DNA of 64,000 nucleotides from Glebionis coronaria (taxonomy: Eukaryota; Streptophyta; Magnoliopsida; Asterales; Asteraceae): positions 385,849,039-385,913,038 of the forward strand of contig CM046879.1 in assembly GCA_025667525.1 (NCBI GenBank). The letters are read 5' to 3'. A program made the position numbers and the translations under genes. This document shows, piece by piece, positions 44,651 to 54,970 of the stretch. The number at the start of each line of letters is the position of its first letter. Position 1 is the first letter of the stretch. Under the pieces are notes generated by a model. The model was not told the origin of the DNA. It made no database searches and was given only the letters and a program-made list of their open reading frames with translations.

Positions 44651-44736
44651 CTGAATGATAAAGTTAAATAGAGCATGATATATAATTAAAAGTACAGATG
44701 TGAATGAGATGGTAACGCTTGATGGATAAAGTATAC
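44651..44736 (-). other. Candidate intron 1 in gag of C
   Basis: Minus strand starts GTATACTTTATCC and ends with a pyrimidine-rich TTTAACTTTATCATTCAG, 86 bases and A+T rich. Removing it keeps the gag frame exactly (Lys-Arg into Gln-Lys-Gly). Confidence 0.6.
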
Positions 44737-45034
44737 CTCTTTTTTGGTCGCTCCAACTCCTCAAACTTATCCTTGTCTTGAAGAATCTCCATGCTGCGAG
44801 CACCGTCTGCAACTTGGGCAACATCAGTAAATGTCACGCATAGGAGACGGTACATGGTCGACTTTCGAAGGCCTTAACAAAAATTCTGGGCTTGTTCCTC
44901 AGCAGTCCCAGCAGCTGCTCCCAAAAAACCAGCCAACCGAAGAAAACGCTACATAAACTCACTACTGGTCTCACCTATCCTCTGGTGTGCGGAGTGATAC
45001 TCCCTCTTGAGGCGCTCTTGCATTCGTCAAAAAC

Positions 45035-45245
45035 CCGTGAACATCATGGATAGAGAAAGTAAGTCAACTTAAGCCTGATCATATTCCCATAGTTATGTTT
45101 GATGAAACTCGCGTATTGTAATGAATTACACTTGAGGGAAAAGACCGAATGTGGAGGAAATACCCACATGACTTTGACCCTATAAGAAGCGAGTAGTAAG
45201 ATAAATTGATCTTTGAGGACAAAGATCCTCTTTAGGGGTAACTGC
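45035..45245 (+). mobile_element. Chromovirus remnant J, 3' interior end
   Basis: Plus-strand sequence ending CTTTGAGGACAAAGATCC then a short purine-rich stretch directly before an LTR start at 45246. This is the layout seen on the minus strand at the 3' ends of C and H. The rest of J is absent: it abuts chromovirus C gag at about 45035. Confidence 0.5.
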
Positions 45246-45432
45246 TGTGACAATCCGTCAATTTGAGGTCGATATTTTATTCTCAAGTATTATTTGAAAT
45301 CATTATTTTATTGTTAGTTAATGAACTCACTCATTTTTGGGAAGAAATTAGGGTTTACATCTTAAATTAGCATCGCCTACGTCTAAACCGGAGAACTCTG
45401 AGTTACGTGCTTACGTTTACATACACCGTTTT
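45246..45432 (+). repeat. Truncated 3' LTR of remnant J
   Basis: Begins TGTGACAATCCG and follows the first 190 bases of the H/I LTR family (GTTAGTTAATGAACTCACTC, AAACCGGAGAACTC), then stops at CACCGTTTTT where LTR I begins. Confidence 0.65.
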
Positions 45433-48400
45433 TGTGACAGTCCGACATTTCAGGAAATAAGTTTATTCTTGAATATTATTTTGGAATTTTAATTTATGTT
45501 GGTTCATAAACTCACAAATTTACGAGAAGAGACTAGGACTTACGTGCACAATTTAGCATCTTTTACGATTAAACCGGAAACCCTAGGTTTACGTATTTAC
45601 GCATTTGTGCTCCGTTTTTTATGAGACAAATTTTATTAGAATCGTTTTGTGTCGTAGATTTATAATTTATAAAAACGTTTTTCGTTAAACGACCCGAGGG
45701 CACGTAAATCGAGGAAACTAGAATCGTGGAGTGCCCATATATTAATAGGGGATGAAACAAGTTAGACTTGTCCCACCCCCCACCATAACCAGCCAAAGCT
45801 TAGCCAACACACCATTTAGGTGTCAACTTAATATAACACTAAGGACACATGTCCTTAGTGTATAATCAAAACCACCAAAGCTACAAAACAACTAAACAAA
45901 ACCATTTACTTTCACTTCTTACATGCAAACAACACACAAACTCTCTCTACCCTCCCCTTTTGCCATCCATATACCACCACAAAACACCACCATTGATAGA
46001 AAATTCTACCATGAATCTTGTGTTTAACTTGCACAAGATGAAAACCCATTGAAGACTTGTAGATTTGAGGTGATCCTAACATCTACAAAGAAGTTTTCCT
46101 TGGAGTCTAGGGCTGATTTTTCTCAAGGTGTTCATATATTTGGTGATCTTGAAGGTGGTCTTCATATTTCATAAGATTGGTTATCAAAAACCAAGTCTTC
46201 TTACCCTTTCACATATTGGTTGGTAACAATATCATTTCTTCTATCATCTTGTTATTTTGTAAATGTAATCTGGTATTTTGTTTATAAATGTATATTTATA
46301 TGATGATAAATGATGATCAAAGTATTATGTGGGGATCTTGTGTTAACAGATTTGGTTAAAAAGACTAAAATTTACATGTAAAGATGTTAAAATATTGACT
46401 AAAATTATAGGCTGTATAAAACAGTGAGTAACCATATGATAACTTGGTAAAATGGATTGGATTATTGAATATACTGTTAGATATATTATTTTTACATATG
46501 TGGCCAATTTGCCACTCAATGGAATCATTAAAATGAGCAAGATATGATCAAAATACTATTGAGGTACAAATCTGTATAGTCTATTTTGGACGAATTATTA
46601 GGAATACCTAGAGATTTATTGAGCAGCAGCTATACGAGAGATATTTTAAGCACATATCATGTAGTTTGTTCTGCCCAAATTTGAGCTTCTATCTCATTGT
46701 AGAACTCAAGATATGGCAAAAATGGTGGAAGTGACTTTGATAATCAGATTTGTAAATAAAACTATATAATATAAAATAAGCACTCAAGTAATATGATTAT
46801 AAAATAAATACATAAAACCCACTAACTAATGATAAGTAATATAAAATGAGTTATATACTATGATAAATAAGTATGGCATTTTTATGAAAGTACAAACTCA
46901 AATGTTTTCTAAAGTTATAAAACTATAAATAAGTTTTAAGTCTTTTCGGCTAAAACCGAAAGATTAACGTTTTCGCCAATTAAAACTTAGACGGTCGGAC
47001 CCATCGAATGTAACATTTTTATAACTCATCTACTGATATGTAAGTACATTTGACAAGTAAAAACCGATAAACCCGAGCTTTATAACTTATGGACATTAAC
47101 GGGCCAAAGTAGCCTTATTGGACTATTAACCCAACTAGTTTGGCTAAACACTAATGGACTTACTCATGGGCTTAACCCACTTGGGCCCAACATATGAGTA
47201 CATGCCTGGTATTAAAATTATAAATGGACTAATATAATGTATTGGGCTTTTAATGGGCTTATTGGGCCTTAATATGTAAACAAGTTAAAACTAGTGTAAC
47301 TAGTCTAAAATTTGACTAACACATAACACTATAAGTTGTATGAAGAGATAAAATCCCACTTGATCATCATCATACTTATAATTGCATCATATATACATAG
47401 CCATTGTTTTTATAAAGTCATTGGACAAGAGTCTAAGACGAGTATTATTTGTCTAGGTTTTCGTGATTGAAGCACATATCGTACATCCGAATCGCTGATA
47501 ACCCGCCTTTCCCAATCAACGTGAGTTCATAGCCTCGCAATCTTTTACATGTTTTATAAAATCTTTTATAACCCGCGAGGGAGATAAAATGCTAGTTTTA
47601 ATAAAATAGGACACCAGTTGTCCCGATTGTTTGCTTATTGATATGGACCTGAATGATTATATGACCCGATGAATGATTATATGACCCGATGAATGAAATG
47701 AGATGGATTATTATTAGTTAGGTTATGTCACTAAAAGTCCCATTAGCATGAATTGTGAACTACCGGGATTTGGTAGACGCTTATGCATATAATAGTACTA
47801 TTTGGGTAAGATCACCCCGGTTCGTGTCGTGACGGTTGATCCCTGTCGTGCCGCCTTGAGTGGAAAGCGAATTTATGTATGAGAAGATTTATATAAGCGT
47901 GGCTATTGTGACGAAACGCTATTTCAGATGGGCAAAGGAATTTCGGGTTAGCTACCCGTTGTTGTTATAGTAATGTAGCAATGTCATGCGGCTTATAATA
48001 ATCCAATAATGAAAGAACTGATATACGCTTTGAATTATAATATATTGCCTGACTAGAAATATGGGGTCCTATTACTGATATTATGTTCGTGTTTTGGTTT
48101 TACATAACCATTTTCATATAACGGTTTTTATTTAACTCTATACAACGTTATAAAAAGTATTGTATGATATTTTTACGACAATGGTTCGTATAATGGTTTT
48201 GAAGGCAAAAGCCTATCTTATGATTTACGACAAGATTTGTATAAAAATGTCTTTGGCATATTTTATGGCCTACGACAAAGAATTATATAAAATGTTTTTC
48301 GGTAATGATTATATACCGGTGATATAGAAATGGTTTTCATTAAATTCTATGAATTCACTCGGCGTTTTCGCTGACTTTTTAACATGTTTTATCTCGGGTA

Positions 48401-48655
48401 CTTGAAGGTAATTCTCGGGAAGACGACAAGAATTTATGGCCCGCATTCAAATAAAATTTCCATTCAAATGTTTTGTAAATTTGTATGACATATTATGACC
48501 TGAGGACCTATGTAAAACTGATATTCATGAATGGAAAATGCTTTATTATTAAACGACGCAATTTTTAAGCGTTGTCTATGATTTGAGTAATGTGCTATCC
48601 CGTAACACCAACGACTCTTCCGCTGCATTGAACATGATTATGTTGGGGTGTTACA
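45433..48655 (+). repeat. LTR I, chromovirus H family, probable solo LTR
   Basis: 3.2 kb beginning TGTGACAGTCCG and ending GGGGTGTTACA. It aligns in inverted orientation with the H 3' LTR (59785 to 56678): the same TTCGTTAAACGACCCGAGGG block, the CGCGAGGGAGATAAAATG block and the ending. No primer site follows and no target duplication is visible (GTTTT left, TTAAT right). It contains a 20-bp tandem duplication near 47650-47692 (GAATGATTATATGACCCGAT). No gene seen. Confidence 0.75.
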
Positions 48656-49272
48656 TTAATCAAGCGGATATTTATCCAATTGGTTCACTCTTTATGTTCG
48701 CAGTCTTGATTTGAGAAGGTTGAGTAAAGAGAACAACTAGTAGAGCCGCGAAACCCTATCAAGGAGATTCTTAAATGAATCTACCTAATCACAGGTACGG
48801 TATTTAATATCGTCTAATGTTCTTCACCGACCGGAGGTATAACGCTACCGATTTAGGATGAATGTCAAAGCCATTCAGTCCGTGTCCATGTTTTGTCTCG
48901 AAAAAAGGTGGCGTTACGGTGTACTCAGCAAAGTCGAAGATTCAAAACCACATACTCATGCCTAAAGACATATTCAACAATTAAGAAAGCTAAAGACTTC
49001 CATAACTCTGATGATCAAAGCAAGCTTTCAAGATGATGAATAGTGTGAGCATGTAGATTAAGACACAAGATCACAAGATGGCAAAGACAAGTCAAGGATG
49101 ATTTGAAGATCTCAAGATTAAAGAGAAATTCGAAAGACAACGACAAAGGCTCAAAGATCAAAACATGAAGGAACAAGACTACTATTACACATTCAAGACT
49201 CATTTATGAAGAGATTAGTAATCTCTCTAAATCTCCAAATGTCTAAGGTAAATGACCTCTCATTGGGGGAGA
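48656..49272 (+). mobile_element. Copia remnant L, 3' interior
   Basis: About 600 bases with no supportable coding region, ending in the purine tract TTGGGGGAGAT that precedes plant copia 3' LTRs. The left border is the end of LTR I. Confidence 0.5.
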
Positions 49273-49680
49273 TTGTTAGCCTTAAAATTATTGAGTCAAA
49301 CAAGAATGTTCGGTCATAGGTTTATTATGTATCGTATTTTAGAACGTTGTAATAGGTAGTAGGTTAGTCGTGTATTACGGGCTTAACTTTAAGTTAAAAG
49401 TTCATGTTTAAGGAACTAAAGCCTAAAAGGAAAGCCCGACCCAACCTATATAGCCCAAACAAGCCCGCATGTGGTTGGACTATATATACCCACCTCCTAG
49501 CATGTAAGGAGGTGGTTGGTTCATTTTGTTTTATCTCTCTTAATCTAATATTCCCAAGTTTCCAACCACTCTTTCTCTCTACATTCTCTCTCTATAATTT
49601 CATTATTTTTCTTATTCTTCTTTCTATAATTCATATATCATCATCATATAATATGGGACAACATTTTTGCATGACATAAG
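49273..49680 (+). repeat. Copia remnant L, 3' LTR
   Basis: Begins TGTTAGCC after a polypurine tract; has a TATA box (CTATATATACC, 49480-49490) followed by CT-rich leader-like sequence. The right end is uncertain because no partner LTR is present; TTGCATGACATAAG near 49667-49680 is a possible end. Confidence 0.55.
49480..49490 (+). promoter_or_regulatory. TATA box in LTR L
   Basis: CTATATATACC, with a GGTGG-containing short inverted motif (CACCTCC at 49491, GGAGGTGG at 49508) just downstream. Confidence 0.5.
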
Positions 49681-49790
49681 TTACTTGTTCTTATTTTAAG
49701 TTACTTGTTCTTGACTTGTTTTAGTTGTTCTTGACTTGTTTTACTTGTTCATGTTTTATCGTGTCTTTCCTTAATGTTATACATTTCATG
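49681..49790 (+). repeat. ACTTGTTCTTG short tandem repeats
   Basis: Degenerate repeats of ACTTGTTCTT(G) and GACTTGTTTTA at 49681-49760; possibly still within or just after LTR L. Confidence 0.5.
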
Positions 49791-49844
49791 TGTTCTTGAT
49801 TACTATATTTCATGATTCATAGGTTAATATACTTGATATTTCTA

Positions 49845-50022
49845 TAATTAGTAACTTTCTAGAAATAGCAGGTTTTGATATATAGTAAGTTTCAAAAATA
49901 GAAAGTTTCCATAAATAGTATGTTTTCAAAAATGGTAAGTTTCCATATATAATAAGTTTCCAAAAAATAGGAAAATTTCCTTCAATAGTAAGTTTCCAAA
50001 AATAGTAAGTTTCCAAAAATAG
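49845..50022 (+). repeat. AGTAAGTTTCCAAAAAT minisatellite
   Basis: About nine degenerate units of 17-22 bases with core AGTAAGTTTCCAAAAAT. A minus-strand 68-codon ORF across it only reflects the repeat. Confidence 0.8.
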
Positions 50023-50190
50023 TAATAAGCTTGTTTTAAAAATATAAGCTGAAGCTTAACGAACATATTCCTATAAGTCATGATTATTAAATAACGTATT
50101 AGTAAAGTATTTAAATAAATAACTTTAACATGTGATAATCTTATAAATAATTATTAATTAATAATGTAACATGGTTTTTAAATTGATTAT
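50023..50190. other. A+T-rich spacer
   Basis: No gene or recognisable element. It is the left flank of the E 3' LTR and does not show the target duplicate expected from the other E flank at 16840. Confidence 0.5.
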
Positions 50191-53100
50191 TGATGTAGGT
50201 AAATCGTACACGTTTTAAGAAAAACGTATATGTGGCAAGTATTAAGTAGTAAGATTTAATTAAAAATCGTAAAACCGATAAATGTGGGTTCGTTCTCGAA
50301 GGATGTGTATGTGTTTGAGTGCCAATATGTAAAATCACAGTTTGGATTAGTTACGTTTTTTGTTTAAGAGAGAAAAACTAAAGACGAGCAACGACTATGA
50401 TTACACTACGACGAATTGACGTAAAACGCGAACGTAAATACGTAAAACGTGACAAAATTAAAAATTAAACCTAAAAATTATTTAAAAATTAAAACTAAGC
50501 CTAAAATAATATAAATAAGAATAAAAATCCAATAAATAAATTTTAAAACCTTTTATTAATTAAATATTCAGTTTTAAAAGCTAATTAAAACTCTAAAATT
50601 AAATATAATTAAGAAAAAGCCCAAAATATTATTTTATTGAACTAATAACTCACTTATATTATTTAAAGACTAAAGTATTTTTCCTAAATTTTAAAGAATA
50701 ATTCTCTATTTTTTAAAAGCTAAAAACAATTTTTAAACTAAAATAATGGTTAAAAATAATAAAATAATGGTAAAATTAAACTTACTGTTTTAAAAATCCT
50801 AATTTGTATTATTAAACAGTATAAAATTTTAAAAAGTTGAAAAAGATAATTTTTACACTAAAAGAAAAAAAGTTTTAATTAAATCCTAATTAAACTTAAA
50901 TTAAATCTAAAAATTAATCAAAAGAGTGAACAGTAAAACCTTTTAAACTAAAAATCTTTAAATACTTTTCTGAAACTAACATAATTTGAAAAACTTAAAA
51001 ATATTACTTTTTTGCACTAAAAGACAAAAACAGGAATAATTAAAACTAATTAAAATTGATTTAATTCTATAAAATAGTAAATGAACACTAAAATAAAATA
51101 AAACTTTTCTAAAAATATTAAAATAAATCAAACAACTCAAGAAAAATGTAATTACTTGAGAAAGGTGAAAAAATGTACTAAAGACAAAAATTAAAGAAAA
51201 CTGAAAGTGACACTTTAGGACTTTTGTCCTTTACCCAAGCAGTGGGAACCTTAACACTAGCAGTGGGAACTTTGTTCCCACTAACTGAACAAAAAATTGT
51301 ATCTGGATGGTTTAATGCTTGTAGCTTGCATGTTTCTTGGTTTTACTTGGATACAAGGGCACCCCCACAACCAGTTGGGTTGTGGGGAGTCAAATAAACA
51401 AGAAAAAACACAGCTCACTCACAAGAATCTAACACATAGGGCACAAATTCAGTTTTTGATATGAATGGTTTGGTCGTGTGGTTTTATCTGGTCTGTTTCA
51501 CCACTTGGGTGAGTTTTGGTTGGCCAAAACTCACTCAACTCACCACCAAACTCTAACACACAAGTTCCAAAACCTAAGTAACAACTAGCTCTAACAAATT
51601 AACATGTTTTGAAATCAACATTGACTAAAACATCCTAGTTCTAGCCAACTGATGAACATTTTCCTATTTTATCAAATTTAAAATATGCAAACTTCTTTGT
51701 TATCCTACCAAACTTGAAATAAAGTCTGATTACACCTATTACTATCTTACTAAGTGTGGTTGACTGGTTTTAGATTACCTTGTGTCACCCAAGATTTTCT
51801 TATACCCCAAACTCCCCTTAACATCTGTAAATGGGATTTTAACAAAGACTTTCTTATCAAATCTAACCCAAACTGGTATTAATCAACTAATACATGCATA
51901 AACATACCCAAGAAGCATAAACAAATAGTAAATACCAACAAATAAACAGATTCATGCACATTCACAAATTTCACATAAGAAACTCACAAAAAGCTACCAA
52001 ATGGGGTTCAGCCTGTTACCTAAGCTGATGCCTTCCAAAAGGGTTTGTAAGAGCTTATGGATGCTTATGAAGTGTAGAGAGGGCCTGTTGGTGGAATCCA
52101 CAATAGCCCCAAGGCCTAAAATATCTTCAAAAATGAAATGAGCTAATGAAATAAGTTAATGAATGATGGAGTCTTGTTCTTGCACAACACCACTAAACCA
52201 AGAAGGAAGAGTTCAAGCTATAGAAGCTTAACCATAAGCTGTTGTCAGCAGCTTATGGTTAGCTTGTATAACAATAAGTGAAAATGAATAATAAAAAAAA
52301 TTGAGAAACTGGTTTTTCAACAAAACTTTTGAACCACTTTTTGAATCCAACTTTGAACCAAACTAAAGTGAACAAATCAAAAAGCAGCAAACCAAACTCA
52401 TGAGTCCACTTTCACTTTCTCATGAGTTTGGATTTGAGTTTTCTGAAAATCCTTTTTCTTCCAAAAATAAAAACGTTTTTAGGCTAAAACTTATGAAACC
52501 AATGAACTTTTAACAAAACTACACTTGCAATTAACCTATGAAAAGTAGTAAAAAGGAACTCAATATTTGTATAAAATTTATACTTTCATTTTCATTAATA
52601 ATAAAAATTCAACAAAATATTGGAACAAAGGGACATGCACAATCTGCATTCTCCTTTTATAATCTTTAATAGATGTTTCTAGATGCTAATAAACCCTAGC
52701 TAACAACTGACTAAATTACCCTTGATCTCTTAGCTTTGAAAATCCCTCAAAATTCGTCCCATGTGATTCTGATGGATTGACAGCTGGAATCTTCAATCAA
52801 TGCCGTTTATCTAGTCTTTTGGAGCAAGAAAACTTGTGGGTCGTTGATCTGGTCCCCTTTTGGGGTTTTGGGTGAAAGTTACGTGCAAGGGAATCATGTG
52901 GTGGGACCAAGTGAGTGTGAGGGTTTGTTTGTCAGTGGGTTTTGGTGAGAAAGAGGTAAATTCCTAATCTGGAATCAATTAGTAAAAACCCTTTGGTTTG
53001 GTGGGTAAATGGGATTTGGGTTTATAACTAGGATTAAGGGTGATTAGGGGGAAGATGGTGAACAGTTTATGTTTCCCTCCCCTTTTTAATATATAAAACG

Positions 53101-53748
53101 TGTTTAAAAATGGGTTAGTGGGATTGTTTGACTGGGGTTTTGACATAGGTGAGGTGGAAAGGGGTGGTGACGTGGGATGTAGTGAGTGGTGGAAGGGTGT
53201 GAGGTGTAGGAATGATTGGTGGGGAAAGTTTGTGGTGTCTTGTAAGATTAGGTCCCCCAGTTCTCAAATTGTCTTCATTTCAAGTTTTATCCAGCAACAA
53301 CCCTTTTTCGTTTATAAATGAAGTTTACTTTTTCTCATTTTTGCCACAAAGTTTTCAATAGACTTGAACCAAGGACTTTTCTTGCAATTTGATTATTCTT
53401 TAAGGACTAATGATGCATATACTCAACATTTAAGGGACCCTAATGCAATTATGAGTTTTGTAAGGGTATAAAATGTCAAGTCTTCAAAAGTAGATGGACC
53501 AATCTTGCCAAATCTTCAAACTTCAAGGACTTGAATGGAAAATCATTGTTCGGGTCCGGTTCTTTGTGCGGCTTCGTTTCTCGTGTTCGTTATTGCTTCA
53601 TTCTTATGATCTTTTGTTGATTTCACGTTATTCGTACCTAAAATACACAATGAACAAACACAAGCATATATTTGGGTATTTTGTTGATATTTTAAGCATT
53701 TTAAGCCCGATTTGGACGATAAGACTATGTATAATTGCAGTCTCATCA
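50191..53748 (-). repeat. Element E 3' LTR (3.56 kb)
   Basis: Begins TGATGTAGG on the plus strand, ends GTCTCATCA. Collinear with 13402-16839 at roughly 95% by eye, plus an extra 120-base segment near 52620-52750. Positions 50460-51200 are very A+T rich. No gene seen; ORFs at 53100-53829 have counterparts in the other LTR but no known product. Confidence 0.92.
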
Positions 53749-53760
53749 CTTCCCCATACT
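53749..53760 (-). other. Element E polypurine tract
   Basis: Minus strand AGTATGGGGAAG directly before the 3' LTR start TGATGAGAC. Confidence 0.78.
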
Positions 53761-53994
53761 AAACCATTGTCGTGTCCTCACGCAATGCTAGAATTAAGTA
53801 TCATAACACTTCCAAAATTCATTTTATGATGACATTTATTGAAGACATAAATTTAAATAAACTACTACACGTGTTTTAGACATAATGTATTGTTTTCATC
53901 ACGATTAAGTGACTTTTGGGATCATAGAACAAGAACACGTGAATGCTTCATTAGAAATAATTTCGTCGTCCTCGATTTTCACCCAATTCCATGG

Positions 53995-53999
53995 TAAGC
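53995..53999. repeat. Target-site duplication TAAGC, copy 2 (copia)
   Basis: Directly outside the copia 3' LTR; partner of 7019-7023. Confidence 0.85.
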
Positions 54000-54743
54000 T
54001 GAAAGTCCCTAAACAATGCTAGAAACACTAAACTTAACTAACCAACACACGTAATTACTTTTTAAACGTAATACTTATTATTGTATAATAAAGAATTACA
54101 AGTGTTATGGATAACACCGTTTGATGACAATGTGTTGTGCACACTTTGAACAACTATAACCCTAACTTAAGAACACAGTCATAGTTGTTTGCTTCTTCAA
54201 GTTCTAAGCATTAACGTATGAAATCTATCAAAATGTTAAACGTCAATGCTGGGCTACATATCCTATTTATAGTGATACGAGGTTGACCTAAGTACTAGTT
54301 GATGGTGACTACACAAGACAGACACTTGTTAGACATCTGTCATAAGATGCTCTTCTATTCTTGGTAGTCTGCCACAATGCTTTAGGGAAACAGAGATGAC
54401 ACAGTTTCCCTTTTCTTCATAGTCTCGTACACACCATGGTATGTCCAAAGTGTGCTGAGTGTTAACAGGGTATTGCCACCCCTGTTAACCCTCAACCCCT
54501 CAGAGTCCCTGATACATCTTGGCTGTTATCCATCACAGCCAATGAGTATGTCTTCAAGTAATCTTCGACTTCCTTGACAATGTCTCTGACATGGACTCCT
54601 CTAAGGTTGCTCACAGAGACTTAGATCTCTATGAGTCTTGCGATACTTGCCTGCCTCCTAGGCACAGGCAAGTGACTATCTAACAGCTTGATTTGTGTTT
54701 AAATCTATGATACAGGGAATCTAACAAACTTAGATTCCCAACA
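54000..54743 (-). repeat. copia 3' LTR (744 bp)
   Basis: Minus strand starts TGTTGGGAATC at 54743, ends CTTTCA at 54000; collinear with 6276-7018 at about 92-93% by eye, suggesting a moderately old insertion. TATA (CTATAAATAGG) at 54262-54272. Confidence 0.93.
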
Positions 54744-54757
54744 ATCTCCCCCTATTT
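54744..54757 (-). other. copia polypurine tract
   Basis: Minus strand AAATAGGGGGAGAT directly before the 3' LTR. Confidence 0.8.
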
Positions 54758-54970
54758 AAACATAAATATAGCTAGATCTATCTAAGTTAAGGTAAATGAG
54801 ATAACAGCTTCTTCTTACTCATAACAGATCTAAACAAACATACCTCATGATTTTATTCATACATAAAGGAAATTACAAGTACAATACAAAAGTGAAATAA
54901 AACATGAAGGTAAAATTCAGCTGTGAAATCCTTCAATAGTCATCATTTTTTATTCTTTCTTCAGCTTCAG
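54758..54970 (-). other. copia 3' untranslated interior
   Basis: About 210 bases between the 3' ORF and the purine tract; nothing recognisable. Confidence 0.5.

Larger units (their letters stand above)
16840..45034 (-). mobile_element. Chromovirus C (Ty3/gypsy, Tekay-like), split by B and D
   Basis: Minus strand order: partial gag (45034 to 44006), [element D], protease to integrase (35863 to 32618), [element B], chromodomain end (18146 to 18050), then purine tract and 3' LTR from 18014 leftward. Reading frames continue from 32618 directly into 18146 once B and its duplicate CTTCC are removed, and protease residues continue across D. The 5' LTR is missing: gag is cut at about 45035 by plus-strand sequence. 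Many stops and shifts show C is the oldest layer of this stack. Confidence 0.88.
44006..45034 (-). pseudogene. Chromovirus C gag with candidate introns, zinc knuckle and protease start
   Basis: Gag core from 45030: RIGETSSEFM, RFLRLAGFLGAAAGTAEEQA and VAQVADGARSMEILQDKDKF, with stops at 44949-44951 (TAG) and 44874-44876 (TAA). After LERPKKR (44737) coding sense is lost for 86 bases and returns at 44650 in a basic, Asn-rich region, lost again at 44503-44444 and 44388-44313. It then continues with CGRRHPGLC and a knuckle CFKCRQAGHLMKDF (last Cys replaced by Phe). It ends with the protease start VLFDT near 44010, where element D cuts in. The three gaps look like introns. The N-terminus of gag is missing at 45035. 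Confidence 0.8.
50191..53999 (-). mobile_element. Element E, 3' LTR and terminal interior
   Basis: Minus strand: 53999-53761 is the last interior segment, 53749-53760 the purine tract, then the LTR to 50191. The interior segment stops at TAAGC where the copia 3' LTR begins. Aligned to D (38163-38240), its last base and the first base at 7019 are adjacent apart from the TAAGC duplicate. It therefore completes the element E fragment at 7019-16839. Confidence 0.85.

Noticed and set aside
45044..45286. 80-codon minus-strand ORF crossing into an LTR
   Set aside because: Overlaps the junction of remnant J and its LTR, whose signals are on the plus strand.
49810..50016. 68-codon Trp/Tyr-rich ORF
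   Set aside because: Translation of the minisatellite on the minus strand.
53494..53829. 111-codon plus-strand ORF, with a similar ORF at 16603-16857
   Set aside because: Both lie in the two E LTRs on the antisense strand; differing lengths and no known motif suggest chance ORFs in conserved LTR sequence.
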